Source: Nonomuraea sp. NEAU-A123
Lineage (GTDB): Bacteria > Actinomycetota > Actinomycetes > Streptosporangiales > Streptosporangiaceae
Assembly: GCF_018603905.1 (NCBI RefSeq)
Contig: NZ_JAHFZZ010000001.1
Span: 434,001-498,000, forward strand
Length of the DNA: 64,000 nucleotides
Direction of reading: 5' to 3'
Both the position numbers and the translations under genes were made by a program. The stretch's first letter is position 1; each line of letters starts with the position of its first letter. Positions 27,735 to 36,835 of the stretch are shown here, piece after piece. Below the pieces are notes generated by a model. It did not search any database. It was not told the DNA's origin and saw only the letters and a list, made by a program, of their open reading frames with translations.

Positions 27735-29696
27735 ATGGTTGCTGAAGGCACGCTTCTCTGGGAACCGACCGAGGACATCGTCGCGCGCGCCAAGCTGACT
27801 CGCTACCTCGAGTGGCTGGGCCGGGCCGGGTCGGGGTACGAGGAGGTGTGGCGCTGGTCGGTCGACAGTCCAGCGGAGTTCTGGACGTCGATCTGGGACT
27901 ATTTCCAGGTCATCGGCGAACGTGGTGACGGGCCCGTCATGACTGGGACGATGCCCGGCGCCGAATGGTTCACCGGAAGTTCCGTCAATTACGCGGAGAA
28001 CGCGCTACGCGAACGTGACGGCATCGCGGCCGTCTTCGTCTCGGAGGACGGCGCCCGCCAGGAGCTGACCCACGCCGAGCTGCGCGACGAGGTCGCCCGT
28101 GTCCGGGCCGGCCTGGTACGCCTCGGCGTCCGGCGCGGCGACCGGGTGGCTGGCTACCTGCCGAACATCCCGCAGGCCCTGATCGCCTTCCTGGCCACCG
28201 CGTCCCTCGGCGCCATCTGGTCGGCCGGCTCCCCGGACTTCGGCGTGCCGAGCGTGGTCGACCGGTTCAAGCAGATCGAGCCCAAGGTGCTGATCGCGGT
28301 CGACGGCTACCACTACAACGGCAAGAGCTACGACCGGTCGGCGGCCGTCAACGAGATCGCCGCCGAGCTGCCCTCGCTCCGCGCGACCGTCTGGATCCCG
28401 TACCTCACGGCGGCGGAGGAGGGGCAGCCGCCGCAGCAGGCCGAGCCCGGCGCCGCGCACACCGACTCCGTGCCGCACGGCGAGGTGATCGGCTGGGAGG
28501 GGCTGCGCGCGGAGGAGGCGCTGCTGGAGTTCGAGCGGGTGCCCTTCGATCACCCGCTGTGGATCCTCTACTCCAGCGGCACGACAGGGCTGCCCAAGCC
28601 CATCGTGCACGGGCACGGGGGAGTGATACTCGAACACCTCAAGTCGCTCTCCTTCCACCAGGATCTCGGCGAGGGGGATGTGTTCTTCTGGTACACCACC
28701 ACGGGCTGGATGATGTGGAACTACCTCATCGGCGCCCTGCTGGTGGGCGCCACCCCGGTGCTGTACGACGGCTCGGCCACCCATCCCTCGGCCGCCGTGC
28801 TCTGGCGGATCGCCGCCTCGGAAGGGGTGACCTACTTCGGGGTCGGCGCGCCGTACATCATGGCCTCGCTGAAGGCCGGGATCGTGCCCGAGGGGCTGGA
28901 GGCGCTGCGCGGCATCGGCTCGACCGGGTCGCCGCTGCCGCCGGAGGGGTTCGCCTGGGTGGCCGAGCAGTTGCCGGGGATGCCGCTCGGGTCGTTCTCC
29001 GGCGGCACCGACGTGTGCACGGGGTTCGTCGGCGCGACCATGCTGCATCCGATCAGGGCGGGCATCATCCCCTGCCGGTCGCTGGGGGCGCGGGTGGAGT
29101 CGTTCAACCCCCTGGGCGAGCCGGTCGTGGGGGAGGTGGGCGAGCTCGTGCTCACGCAGCCGATGCCGTCGATGCCGGTCATGTTCTGGAACGACCCCGA
29201 CGGTGAGCGCTACCGCGAGAGCTACTTCGACGTCTACCCGGGCGTGTGGCGGCACGGCGACTGGATCAAGCTGAACGAGGACGGGAGCTGCGTGATCTAC
29301 GGCCGCTCCGACTCGACCCTGAACCGGGGCGGCGTCCGGATGGGCACCAGCGAGTTCTACCGGGTCGTCGAGCGGTTCGAGGAGATCGCCGACAGCCTGG
29401 TGATCGACACCGGCCAGCTCGGGCAGGAGGGGCGGCTGCTGCTCTACCTCACGCTGGCGGAGGGGGCCACACTGTCGGACGCGCTGGTCGATGCCCTGCG
29501 TACGGCCCTGCGGCAGGAGCTGTCACCCCGGCACGTGCCCAACGAGATCCACGCGGTGCCCGGCATCCCGCGCACCCTGTCGGGCAAGAAGCTCGAGGTG
29601 CCGGTCCGCAAGATCCTCCTCGGCACCCCGGTCGAGGAGGCGGCCAACCCCGACGCCATGGCCAACCCCGAGGTGCTGCGCCACTTCAAGCCCTGA
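27735..29696 (+). CDS. Acetoacetyl-CoA ligase (acetoacetyl-CoA synthetase)
   Basis: The product is about 653 residues of the adenylate-forming family: LYSSGTTGLPKPIVHGHGG (P-loop), FFWYTTTGWMMWNYL, and the C-terminal GRSDSTLNRGGVRMGTSEFY plus PRTLSGKKLEVPVRKIL with the catalytic lysine. The N-terminal NYAENAL and DGYHYNGKSYDR segments favour acetoacetate over acetate. It activates acetoacetate to acetoacetyl-CoA. TATGAC-18-CAGGAT lies seven bases before ATG 27735, suggesting a leaderless promoter; ATG 27726 is an alternative. Confidence 0.88.
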   Translation: MVAEGTLLWEPTEDIVARAKLTRYLEWLGRAGSGYEEVWRWSVDSPAEFWTSIWDYFQVIGERGDGPVMTGTMPGAEWFTGSSVNYAENALRERDGIAAVFVSEDGARQELTHAELRDEVARVRAGLVRLGVRRGDRVAGYLPNIPQALIAFLATASLGAIWSAGSPDFGVPSVVDRFKQIEPKVLIAVDGYHYNGKSYDRSAAVNEIAAELPSLRATVWIPYLTAAEEGQPPQQAEPGAAHTDSVPHGEVIGWEGLRAEEALLEFERVPFDHPLWILYSSGTTGLPKPIVHGHGGVILEHLKSLSFHQDLGEGDVFFWYTTTGWMMWNYLIGALLVGATPVLYDGSATHPSAAVLWRIAASEGVTYFGVGAPYIMASLKAGIVPEGLEALRGIGSTGSPLPPEGFAWVAEQLPGMPLGSFSGGTDVCTGFVGATMLHPIRAGIIPCRSLGARVESFNPLGEPVVGEVGELVLTQPMPSMPVMFWNDPDGERYRESYFDVYPGVWRHGDWIKLNEDGSCVIYGRSDSTLNRGGVRMGTSEFYRVVERFEEIADSLVIDTGQLGQEGRLLLYLTLAEGATLSDALVDALRTALRQELSPRHVPNEIHAVPGIPRTLSGKKLEVPVRKILLGTPVEEAANPDAMANPEVLRHFKP

Positions 29697-29710
29697 CCCC
29701 CCTCGCCGCG

Positions 29711-30274
29711 TCAGGCAGCCGCCCTGAGCGGGCGCAGCGCCGTGCCCCAGGAGACGATCTGGTCCAGCATCGTGGTGACCGCCTCCTCCCGGTGCGCCGC
29801 CGGCTTGAAGTCGGTGAACCCCTCGAAGTCCGTGTAGAGCGAGAGCGCGACCTGGGCCGACACGTCGGCGACCTTGACCCGGCCGAGCATCTGCCGCAGG
29901 TGCTCGGCCGCGCGGGCGCCGCCGTCGACGCCGTAGCTGACGAAGCCGGCCGCCTTGTCCGCCCACTCGGCGTAGAGGAAGTCGATCGCGTTCTTCAGCA
30001 CGCCCGTGGTGGAGCTGTTGTACTCCGGGGTCACGAACACGAACCCGTCGAGTGAGGCGATGCGCTCCGACCAGGCGCGGGTGTGGGGGTGTTCGTACTG
30101 GCCAAAGGCCGCCGGGAGCGTCTCGTCCAGATGCGGCAGGGGGAAGTCCCGCAGGTCCACCAGCTCGAACTCGGCGTCTCCCCGTTTGACGGCCAGATCG
30201 CGCACCCACTCGGCGACGGTCTCCGCCTTGCGGCCCGGCCGGGTGCTGCCGACGATGATGCCAATCTTGATCAT
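29711..30274 (-). CDS. NAD(P)H-dependent FMN reductase, flavodoxin-like
   Basis: The 187-residue protein has the flavodoxin-like fold of the NADPH-dependent FMN reductase family: IGIIVGSTRPGRKAETVAEW (phosphate loop) and FVTPEYNSSTTGVLKNAIDFL (flavin-binding PEYN motif). It supplies reduced flavin or reduces quinones/azo compounds. Its ATG overlaps the stop of the upstream MDR gene by one base (TAATG), so the pair form an operon divergent from an AraC regulator. Confidence 0.88.
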   Translation of the reverse strand: MIKIGIIVGSTRPGRKAETVAEWVRDLAVKRGDAEFELVDLRDFPLPHLDETLPAAFGQYEHPHTRAWSERIASLDGFVFVTPEYNSSTTGVLKNAIDFLYAEWADKAAGFVSYGVDGGARAAEHLRQMLGRVKVADVSAQVALSLYTDFEGFTDFKPAAHREEAVTTMLDQIVSWGTALRPLRAAA

Positions 30275-31185
30275 TACTTAACCTCTTCATCCAGATTTAT
30301 GATGATTTTTCCGTGTGTCTGGCCGGCCTCGGCCCGGCGATGCACACCGTCGAGGCCGGTCAGCGGGTGAGACTCCGTGATCTCGACCACGAGCTCGCCC
30401 TTGTCGATCAGCGCCACCAGCCGGGCCAGCTGCGCCGGGTCGTTGCGGGCCACGAAGTGGCTGGCCCGGGGCGACTCGATCGGGGTGGCGATGGTGACGA
30501 TCACCTCGCCCAAGGTGGCCAGCGCCGCCGCCTGCTCCGGGCTGATGGCCGCCAGGTTGAGCACCACGTCCATCCCGCCGGGCAGCGGGGTCGTGGTGTA
30601 GTCGACGACCTCGTCGGCGCCATAGCGCCGCACCGCCGCCGCGCTGCGCGGACTGGCCGTGGCTGTCACGGTCGCGCCCGCCAGCTTGGCCAGTTGCACG
30701 GCGAACAGCCCCACCCCGCCACCCGCCCCGTTGATCAGCACCCGTTGCCCCGGCCCGATGCGCGCGTGCTCGTGGACCGCCTGCCAGGCGGTGAGCCCGG
30801 CGACCGGGATGGCGGCCGCATCCGCCAGGGGGAGCCGCTCCGGCGCCCCGGTCAGCGCGCTGGCCGCCGCTACCGTGTACTCGGCCGCCGCCCCCTCCAC
30901 GAGGCCGATGACCCGGTCGCCGACGGCCGGCCCACGTACGCCCGCCCCCACTTCGACGACCGTGCCGGAGAGATCCAGACCCAGCGTGTACGGAAGGGTG
31001 ACGGGGAGCAGGTCGCGCAGGAACCCGGCCCGCAACCCCACCTCGGACGGGTTGAACGAGGTGGCGGCGACCCGGACCAGCACCTCCCCGGGCCCCGGCG
31101 ACGGCCGGGGGATCCGGTCGTAGCGGATCACGGAGGCGTCGCCGTACTCGTGGATCCGGGCGGCGGACATCAGCGCTGTGCTCAT
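30274..31185 (-). CDS. MDR-type NADP-dependent quinone oxidoreductase-like protein
   Basis: The 303-residue protein has the zinc-free medium-chain dehydrogenase fold: PSPGPGEVLVRVAATSFNPS, GLDLSGTVVEVGAGV, and the Rossmann motif INGAGGGVGLFAVQLAKLAGA, with no catalytic-zinc cysteines. It likely reduces quinones or alpha,beta-unsaturated carbonyls with NADPH. I start at ATG 31185 (MSTALMSAARIHEYGD). The divergent AraC gene 90 bases away is its probable regulator; the downstream FMN reductase suggests a redox-detoxification operon. Confidence 0.85.
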   Translation of the reverse strand: MSTALMSAARIHEYGDASVIRYDRIPRPSPGPGEVLVRVAATSFNPSEVGLRAGFLRDLLPVTLPYTLGLDLSGTVVEVGAGVRGPAVGDRVIGLVEGAAAEYTVAAASALTGAPERLPLADAAAIPVAGLTAWQAVHEHARIGPGQRVLINGAGGGVGLFAVQLAKLAGATVTATASPRSAAAVRRYGADEVVDYTTTPLPGGMDVVLNLAAISPEQAAALATLGEVIVTIATPIESPRASHFVARNDPAQLARLVALIDKGELVVEITESHPLTGLDGVHRRAEAGQTHGKIIINLDEEVK

Positions 31186-31240
31186 GTGAAACAACCGTAG
31201 AAGCCGGTGGCGAGATGGCCAATGCTCCTGTGTCTGCATT

Positions 31241-31269
31241 TTCTACGCGATCGTCTCATGGGGTAGACT
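31241..31269 (+). promoter_or_regulatory. Promoter of the AraC gene, leaderless type
   Basis: TTCTAC (31241-31246), 17 bases, TAGACT (31264-31269). The ATG of the AraC gene begins seven bases after the -10 element, so transcription probably starts at or beside the initiation codon. Confidence 0.5.
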
Positions 31270-31275
31270 TCGACC

Positions 31276-32235
31276 ATGGACGTGCTCAGTGATGTGATCG
31301 CGATCGTACGCACCGGACGGCCGCGCTCAGCGCTCATCGAGTGGCACGCCCCATGGGGGCAGCGGTTCCCGTCGGCTCCGGGCTCGGCCGGCTTCCAGGT
31401 GGTCGTCCAGGGCTCCCCGTGGCTCATCCCGCCGGACGGCGACCCGATCCCGCTGAGCGTCGGCGACGTGGTCTTCTTCCCGCACGGCCACGGCTACGCG
31501 ATGGCCGACAGCCCGGCCACCCCGGTGGTCGAGCCCGACTGCGACCCCCAGCTGGAGGCGGGACTGTTCGCCTCGGCGTCCAGCGAGGGGCCCGGCGCGG
31601 CCACGATCCTGCTCTGCGGCGGCTACCGGCTCGACCCCAACCGGGCCCACCCGCTCCTGCGCGACCTGCCCGACATGGTGCACCTGCCCGCCCGGCTGGG
31701 CCACCACCCCGAGCTCCGCGCGGCCGTCGACCTGCTCGGCAGCGAGATCTGCAATCCGCGCCTGGGCGCCGACACCGTCGTCTCCTCACTGCTCGACACG
31801 CTGCTGCTGTTCATCCTGCGCGCCTGGCTCGACACCGAGCCCGAGCACTGCCAGACCGGCGGCTGGGCCGTCGCCCTCGCAGACCCCGCGATCAGCGCGG
31901 CGCTCAACGCCATCCACCGCGATCCCGCACATCCCTGGACGGTCCAGGAGCTCGGCGGCAAAGCCGGGCTCTCCCGCGCGGCCTTCTCCCGCCGCTTCAC
32001 CACCCTGATCGGCCAGCCGCCGCTCACCTACCTCACGTGGTGGCGCCTGGCCAGGGCGGCCCGCCTGCTCCGCGAGTCGGAGGACTCGCTGAGCGAGATC
32101 TCCTCGCGCGTCGGCTACACCTCCGAGTTCGCCTTCGCCAACGCCTTCAAGCGCGAATACGGCACACCGCCCGGCAGATACCGCCGCCAGGTTTGCCCGC
32201 AGCCCCAGCATGCCGGCGTGGCGGAAGCGCCTTAG
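31276..32235 (+). CDS. AraC-family regulator with cupin sensor domain
   Basis: The 319-residue protein has an N-terminal cupin-type ligand domain (LIPPDGDPIPLSVGDVVFFP) and a C-terminal double helix-turn-helix (WTVQELGGKAGLSRAAFSRR, ISSRVGYTSEFAFANAFKRE). This is the usual organisation of AraC regulators controlling an adjacent divergent oxidoreductase. It likely responds to a small electrophile or quinone-like molecule and controls the MDR/FMN-reductase operon; the ligand is not deducible. Its stop overlaps the convergent GNAT gene by four bases. Confidence 0.88.
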   Translation: MDVLSDVIAIVRTGRPRSALIEWHAPWGQRFPSAPGSAGFQVVVQGSPWLIPPDGDPIPLSVGDVVFFPHGHGYAMADSPATPVVEPDCDPQLEAGLFASASSEGPGAATILLCGGYRLDPNRAHPLLRDLPDMVHLPARLGHHPELRAAVDLLGSEICNPRLGADTVVSSLLDTLLLFILRAWLDTEPEHCQTGGWAVALADPAISAALNAIHRDPAHPWTVQELGGKAGLSRAAFSRRFTTLIGQPPLTYLTWWRLARAARLLRESEDSLSEISSRVGYTSEFAFANAFKREYGTPPGRYRRQVCPQPQHAGVAEAP

Positions 32236-32861
32236 AACCCGAAGAGCGGCAGGCAGGGCTCCAGGTTGTGGATCTCGATGCCGTCCATGGGCTTCCAGTC
32301 GTCCCGCGGCAGGCGGAAGCGGCGGCTCGTCGCCACCTCACCCTTCCGGTTGTGCAGGGTGATGCCGTCCTCGTGATAGCCGAGCCGGCGCGTCACCGCG
32401 AGCGAGGCGTGGTTGTCATGGAACGCCTCCGTCGTCGCGTACTCCGCGCCCAGGCCCTCGAAGGCCAGTTGGAGCACGGCCGCGCGCATCTCCCTGCCGA
32501 TGCCCCTGCCCTGGAAGCGTTTGCCGAGCCACGAGCCCGAGCCGGCCTCCCGCGTGACCAGGAAGTCGGCGGCCGTCAGCGCCTGCACGCCGACCACCTG
32601 TCCGTCGGAGACCACCGCGAACTCCAGCGTCCACTTGTCCCGGCTGAACTCGGCCCAGGTGCGGAAGTGATAGCGGATGGTGGCCGTGGCCCGATCCCGC
32701 GGCTCGGCGTCGGACCACGGGAACAGGAACGGCATGTATCCCGGCTCGTGCACGCCCTCGGCCGCCCGGTCACCGAGCTCGTCGAGGTCCGCGAGCGACG
32801 GCATGCGGAGTTCGAGACGCGGGGTGGTGATGGAGAGCTCGAGAAGCGGCCAGTTGCGCAT
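32232..32861 (-). CDS. GNAT acetyltransferase
   Basis: The 209-residue protein resembles RimJ/RimL-type GNATs: ITTPRLELRMPSLADLDELG at the start, acetyl-CoA loop GSWLGKRFQGRGIGREMRAA, EAFHDNHASLAVTRRLGYHE and a C-terminal RRFRLPRDDW. It probably N-acetylates a protein terminus or small amine. It is convergent with the AraC gene and downstream of the FAD oxidase gene (42-base gap), possibly cotranscribed with it. Confidence 0.82.
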   Translation of the reverse strand: MRNWPLLELSITTPRLELRMPSLADLDELGDRAAEGVHEPGYMPFLFPWSDAEPRDRATATIRYHFRTWAEFSRDKWTLEFAVVSDGQVVGVQALTAADFLVTREAGSGSWLGKRFQGRGIGREMRAAVLQLAFEGLGAEYATTEAFHDNHASLAVTRRLGYHEDGITLHNRKGEVATSRRFRLPRDDWKPMDGIEIHNLEPCLPLFGF

Positions 32862-32903
32862 GTTGTCGATCTTCCCAGGTCAACCACCGGCCAGGCGACC
32901 GAT

Positions 32904-34340
32904 TTAGACACCCTGGGGCAGGTGAAAGATCCGGCCGGGATCGTAGGCGGCCTTCACGGCGGCCAGGCGCGGCGCGTTGGCGCCGTAGTAGGCGGTGCGC
33001 CAGTCGGTCAGGTCCGGGTCGATGTAGTTCACGTACGCGTGATCGCCCAGGTGCGTCCGCATGTCGGCGTGGATGCCGCGCAGCCAGGCCCGGCCGGTGC
33101 CCTTGGAGTAGTACTGGACGCCGAACAGCGCCGCCCGGTGCGGGAAGGCGGTGGCGTCCGGGCGGACTCGGGCGACCGCGCCGCCCAGGGCGTCCAACTG
33201 CACGGTGTGCCGGCCCGCCCGGGCCACCCCGGCCACCAGCGCCTTGATCCCGTCCGCCGACAGCTTCCGGTAGGCCAGGTGCGACTTGGCCGCGAAGGTG
33301 TCCCTGCTGAGCCGGCCGGCGGCGGTCTGACCTGGTAAATGGCACTGCGCGACCGAGAGCGACGAGCACCCGGCCATGATCATCATGGCGTGCTGGTAGG
33401 ACGTCGCGGTGGCGTAGCGGGACGAGGGAGCGCCGATCCCGGCGACGAGCGGCGCCAGGAGGCGGTCGAGCTCCGCCTTCCCGCCCAGGTAGGTGCCGCC
33501 GATCTGCACGTCCAGCCCGTTGTCGTTCGACAGGTGCAGGGTGGACCACAGTTCGTCCGGCGCGGTGGGCGCCCAGGACTGCCAGGCCTTGACCGCCGCA
33601 CCGGCCTTGCTCCACGGCCAGTGCAGGAAGAAGACCGTGATGCCGCGGGTCTGGTGGGTGCGGAAGGTGAAGGACACCGCCACGCCGAAGTTCCCGCCGC
33701 CGCCGCCCCGGCACGCCCAGTAGAGGTCCGGGTGCCGGTCGGCGTCGCAGGTCAGGAGGCGGCCGTCGGCCGTGACGATCTGTACGGATTCGAGGGTGTC
33801 GCAGGTCAGGCCGTACTTCCTGGAGACCACGCCGATCCCGCCGCCCAGCGCCAGGCCGCTCACCCCGACCGTGGGGCACGAACCGGCCGGGATGCTCACG
33901 CCGTGGCGGCCCAGCTTGTCGTAGACGTCGACCAGCTTGGCCCCGGCGCCGACCGTGGCGCGGCCGCCTTTGTAGCCGACGGAGTTCATCCGTGAGACGT
34001 CGATCACCAGGCCGGTGCCGGTGGACCAGCCCGCGTAGGAGTGGCCGCCCGAGCGGGCGGTGACGGGGAGGCGGTTCGTGCGGACGAAGGACAGGCACGC
34101 GGAGACATCGGCCGGGCTCGCGCAGTAGGCGACGCCGCCCGGCCTGATGCCGTCGAAGGCGGGGTTGAACAGGCGCTTGGCCGCGTCGTAGCCCGCGTCG
34201 GCCGGCCGCACCAGCGTGCCGGTGAGGTGGCGGCGCAGTCCGGCCCAGTCGGGGGCGGAGGAGGCGAGCGCGGGCGGCGTGGAGACCAGCCAGAGCATGG
34301 GCGCCAGCGTGGCGGCGCGGAGGAAGTCGCGGCGGTCCAT
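32904..34340 (-). CDS. Tat-exported FAD-linked oxidase, berberine-bridge type
   Basis: The 478-residue protein starts with a twin-arginine signal (RRDFLRAATLAPML, then an Ala-rich cleavage region). The FAD-binding domain has ARSGGHSYAGWS, where His can carry the flavin covalently, and VSGLALGGGIGVVSRKYGL. The C-terminal BBE motif is YYGANAPRLAAVKAAYDPGRIF. I do not see the second cysteine of bicovalent members. The likely reaction is oxidation of a sugar or alcohol outside the membrane. Confidence 0.87.
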   Translation of the reverse strand: MDRRDFLRAATLAPMLWLVSTPPALASSAPDWAGLRRHLTGTLVRPADAGYDAAKRLFNPAFDGIRPGGVAYCASPADVSACLSFVRTNRLPVTARSGGHSYAGWSTGTGLVIDVSRMNSVGYKGGRATVGAGAKLVDVYDKLGRHGVSIPAGSCPTVGVSGLALGGGIGVVSRKYGLTCDTLESVQIVTADGRLLTCDADRHPDLYWACRGGGGGNFGVAVSFTFRTHQTRGITVFFLHWPWSKAGAAVKAWQSWAPTAPDELWSTLHLSNDNGLDVQIGGTYLGGKAELDRLLAPLVAGIGAPSSRYATATSYQHAMMIMAGCSSLSVAQCHLPGQTAAGRLSRDTFAAKSHLAYRKLSADGIKALVAGVARAGRHTVQLDALGGAVARVRPDATAFPHRAALFGVQYYSKGTGRAWLRGIHADMRTHLGDHAYVNYIDPDLTDWRTAYYGANAPRLAAVKAAYDPGRIFHLPQGV

Positions 34341-34425
34341 GGTCGTCTCCCGGTGATCGTGGTGAACCGATCGGTGAGACGGTCCCGGAGGCCGTCAGGT
34401 TGGTCACAAATGCATTACTAAACTG

Positions 34426-34467
34426 CCCGGTCCGCCCGCCTGAGCGCGCTCAGGCGGGCGGACCGGG
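34426..34467 (-). terminator. 42-bp perfect palindrome ending the redox operon
   Basis: A 21-base arm (34426-34446, starting CCCGGTCCGCCCGCC) is followed directly by its exact reverse complement (34447-34467). It lies three bases past the stop of the minus-strand NuoF-like gene and can act as a bidirectional terminator between convergent-ended units. Confidence 0.8.
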
Positions 34468-34470
34468 GGA

Positions 34471-35970
34471 TCAACCCGCTCGTACCGCTACGGACTCATT
34501 GAGGCGCAGGGCCAGCGCGGGACACATGTCCACGGCTCGGCGAGCCTCTTTCGCCATCCAGCCCGGCACGGTCTTGAAGGAGGGGAAGCCGTATTCGTCC
34601 AGTTCCACGAATTCCGGCAGGAGGTGCGCGCACAGGCCGTGGCCCTGGCAACGCGTCCAGTCCACCTCCACGCGGTATTCGGGCTGCTCCTCGTGCTCCG
34701 GGAGGGGGAGCACGCCGCGGGTCGGCCGGCCGCACGAGCCGTACTCGAGGTGGAGCGCGATGTCGCTCTCGAAGGCGTCCAGGGAGGACAGGACGAACCT
34801 GGCCGTGCCGTCGGGGTGGAAGCAGGCGCCTCTCCGCTCGACGGCCCGTACGGTGCGGCGTACCGCGTCCGTGGACCCGGTGCCCTCGGCCAGAGCGAGC
34901 AGCGCCCGAGCCACGTCGGGCAGCCCGAGGCGGCACGGGCCGCACTGGCCCGACGACTGGGCGGCGAGGTAGGCCGCCACCCGGGTCGTCTCGCCGAGCG
35001 GGCAGGTCGAGTCGCCGAGCGGCACCACGATCCCGGCGCCCAGCTCGCCGCCCTTCGCCTTCATGCCTTCGCGCGAGATGACGGCCGTGAGGGCGTTCTC
35101 GTAGCTCATCCAGGCGCCGTGGTAGCCGCCCATGAGCACGCCGTCGCCGATCTCCGCCTCGCACATGTCGAGGACGTCGATCAGCGGGGTGCCCGTGGGC
35201 GCCTCCACGACGGCGGGGTTGGTGGCGCCGCCGCTCACGCTGAGCAGCACGGTGCCGGGCTCCTTGGCGGTGCCGTACTCGGCGTAGCCTTCGGGGCCGT
35301 ACTCGGCGAGCAGGGCGAGCTGCGCGAACGTCTCGGTGTTCGACAGCAGCGTGGGCAGGCCGTCCACGCCGCTCTCGGCGGCGCGCTTCTTACGGCCGTT
35401 GGGGATCGCCTCCCCGCCGTTCACGCCGCGCACAAGGGCGCCGCCTTCGCCCGAGATGAACCTCTCCTCAAGGGCGACCACCCGGATCCGCACATGGCTC
35501 TCCGTGCCGCCCGCCACGTTGGCGGCGCGCCGCTCGGCCACCGCGGCGGAGACCGACGCCTCGGCCACTTCGCCGCCGGACCCGATCGCCACGACGACCT
35601 CGCGCGCGTGCAGGGCCTCAGCGGCGAGGACCGCGCCGTCGAGCACGAGGTGGGGGTTGCGGATGAGCATCATGGTGTCCTTGAAGCTGGCCGGCTCGCC
35701 CTCCGAGCCGTTCACCAGCACGACACTCTCGCGGGCCCCGGCGGCGTCGGCGACCGCGCGCATCTTGCGGCCGACCGGAAACGCCGCTCCGCCCCTTCCG
35801 CGCATGTCGACCTCGTTCACCTGGGCGATCAAGGTCTCGATATCGCGCAACGCCGGCTCGCCGTGGAGCGTCCGGTGTGCGGGCAGATCGATCCGCCTTG
35901 TGTGCTCCAGCCCGGCGGTCAGCCGGGCCGGGCCCACGCGTAAAACGCGTGGGACTCTCTGCGGGATCAC
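34471..35970 (-). CDS. NuoF-like flavoprotein fused to a [3Fe-4S]-type ferredoxin
   Basis: The 499-residue protein has the NuoF/HydB FMN-NADH domain (GRGGAAFPVGRKM, residues 58-70; NGSEGEPASFKD, 88-98), an SLBB region, and the iron-sulfur helical domain. Of the four N3-type cysteines, three are visible (Cys343, Cys346, Cys383); the first is Ser340. A C-terminal ferredoxin domain follows with Cys441-x5-Cys447 ... Cys483-Pro, the three-cysteine pattern. It likely moves electrons between NAD(P)H and the adjacent membrane cytochrome. It is 31 bases downstream of the cytochrome gene. Confidence 0.85.
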   Translation of the reverse strand: MIPQRVPRVLRVGPARLTAGLEHTRRIDLPAHRTLHGEPALRDIETLIAQVNEVDMRGRGGAAFPVGRKMRAVADAAGARESVVLVNGSEGEPASFKDTMMLIRNPHLVLDGAVLAAEALHAREVVVAIGSGGEVAEASVSAAVAERRAANVAGGTESHVRIRVVALEERFISGEGGALVRGVNGGEAIPNGRKKRAAESGVDGLPTLLSNTETFAQLALLAEYGPEGYAEYGTAKEPGTVLLSVSGGATNPAVVEAPTGTPLIDVLDMCEAEIGDGVLMGGYHGAWMSYENALTAVISREGMKAKGGELGAGIVVPLGDSTCPLGETTRVAAYLAAQSSGQCGPCRLGLPDVARALLALAEGTGSTDAVRRTVRAVERRGACFHPDGTARFVLSSLDAFESDIALHLEYGSCGRPTRGVLPLPEHEEQPEYRVEVDWTRCQGHGLCAHLLPEFVELDEYGFPSFKTVPGWMAKEARRAVDMCPALALRLNESVAVRAG

Positions 35971-36001
35971 TCTGGCGCCTCCTGGGCATTCCTGTGCGGT
36001 C

Positions 36002-36781
36002 TCATCCCGCCTCCCGGTACTTCCTACGCGCCGCGTCGAGGCTCACCGGCGCGTTGACGTCCACCGGTCGTGCGACCGGCGACCTGTCGACCTCCGGTGT
36101 CTTCACCCATTCCGGCTGGACGGCCGGCCTGAGGATGGTGGCCACCACTCGAACGAGCAGTGCCCCGCCGACGGCGGCCAGGCAGGCGATGTACGACCAC
36201 GCCACCCAGTCCGCCGGCGTACGGCCCGCGGTCAGACCATGCATGATGGCCACGGGCCAGGACAGGTACGCGGTGGCGTGGAGCGTCCGCCATATCCACG
36301 GCCTGGACGTCACCGCGAACCGTCCTCGCATCATCCCCGACACAACGATGATCACCATCATGTCGAAGGCTACAGCGCCGAATCCCACATAGATACCGGC
36401 AATTGGGACCACTGTCGCGGCCAGCGGGGCATGGCCCAGACTGACCATGAGGGTGATGTGCGTGACCAGGTAGGCCATCCCGATCGCCGCTGTGGCCCGG
36501 TGTGCCAGCTGTGCCCTGACCCTGTTGGACGGGGACAGGAAGACGCGTTCGGTGGTGAGCAGGCCGAGCCCGACCGTCGCGCTCAGCAGCACCAGGGCGA
36601 ACACGCCCGCGTAGAACTCGAGGAAAGCCACCCCTTGCCCGAGCATTGAGATCCCGGTGTTGGTCCTGGTCAGGAGGAACCCTGACAGGACCAACGCGGC
36701 GATCGCAGCGCTCACTCCGAACCGGACGTTCCTGGAGTCCAGCTTGCTCGGAGCGTGCCGGGGCAGTCTTTTGTGGAGCAT
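36002..36781 (-). CDS. Ferric-reductase-like transmembrane cytochrome b
   Basis: The 259-residue integral membrane protein has about six helices. Two histidine pairs (His94/His108 and His168/His181, 13-14 residues apart on two helices) match the bis-heme ligation of ferric reductase/NOX-like and YedZ-like proteins. It has no FAD/NAD domain of its own, so the NuoF-ferredoxin protein downstream is the likely electron donor. ATG follows GGAGGGA. The upstream DUF1996 gene is 54 bases away in the same direction. Confidence 0.82.
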   Translation of the reverse strand: MLHKRLPRHAPSKLDSRNVRFGVSAAIAALVLSGFLLTRTNTGISMLGQGVAFLEFYAGVFALVLLSATVGLGLLTTERVFLSPSNRVRAQLAHRATAAIGMAYLVTHITLMVSLGHAPLAATVVPIAGIYVGFGAVAFDMMVIIVVSGMMRGRFAVTSRPWIWRTLHATAYLSWPVAIMHGLTAGRTPADWVAWSYIACLAAVGGALLVRVVATILRPAVQPEWVKTPEVDRSPVARPVDVNAPVSLDAARRKYREAG

Positions 36782-36835
36782 CGATTCCCTCCATGGTCGT
36801 CGATTGAGGGTGCGACTCGGGAGGGCCGATCTACG

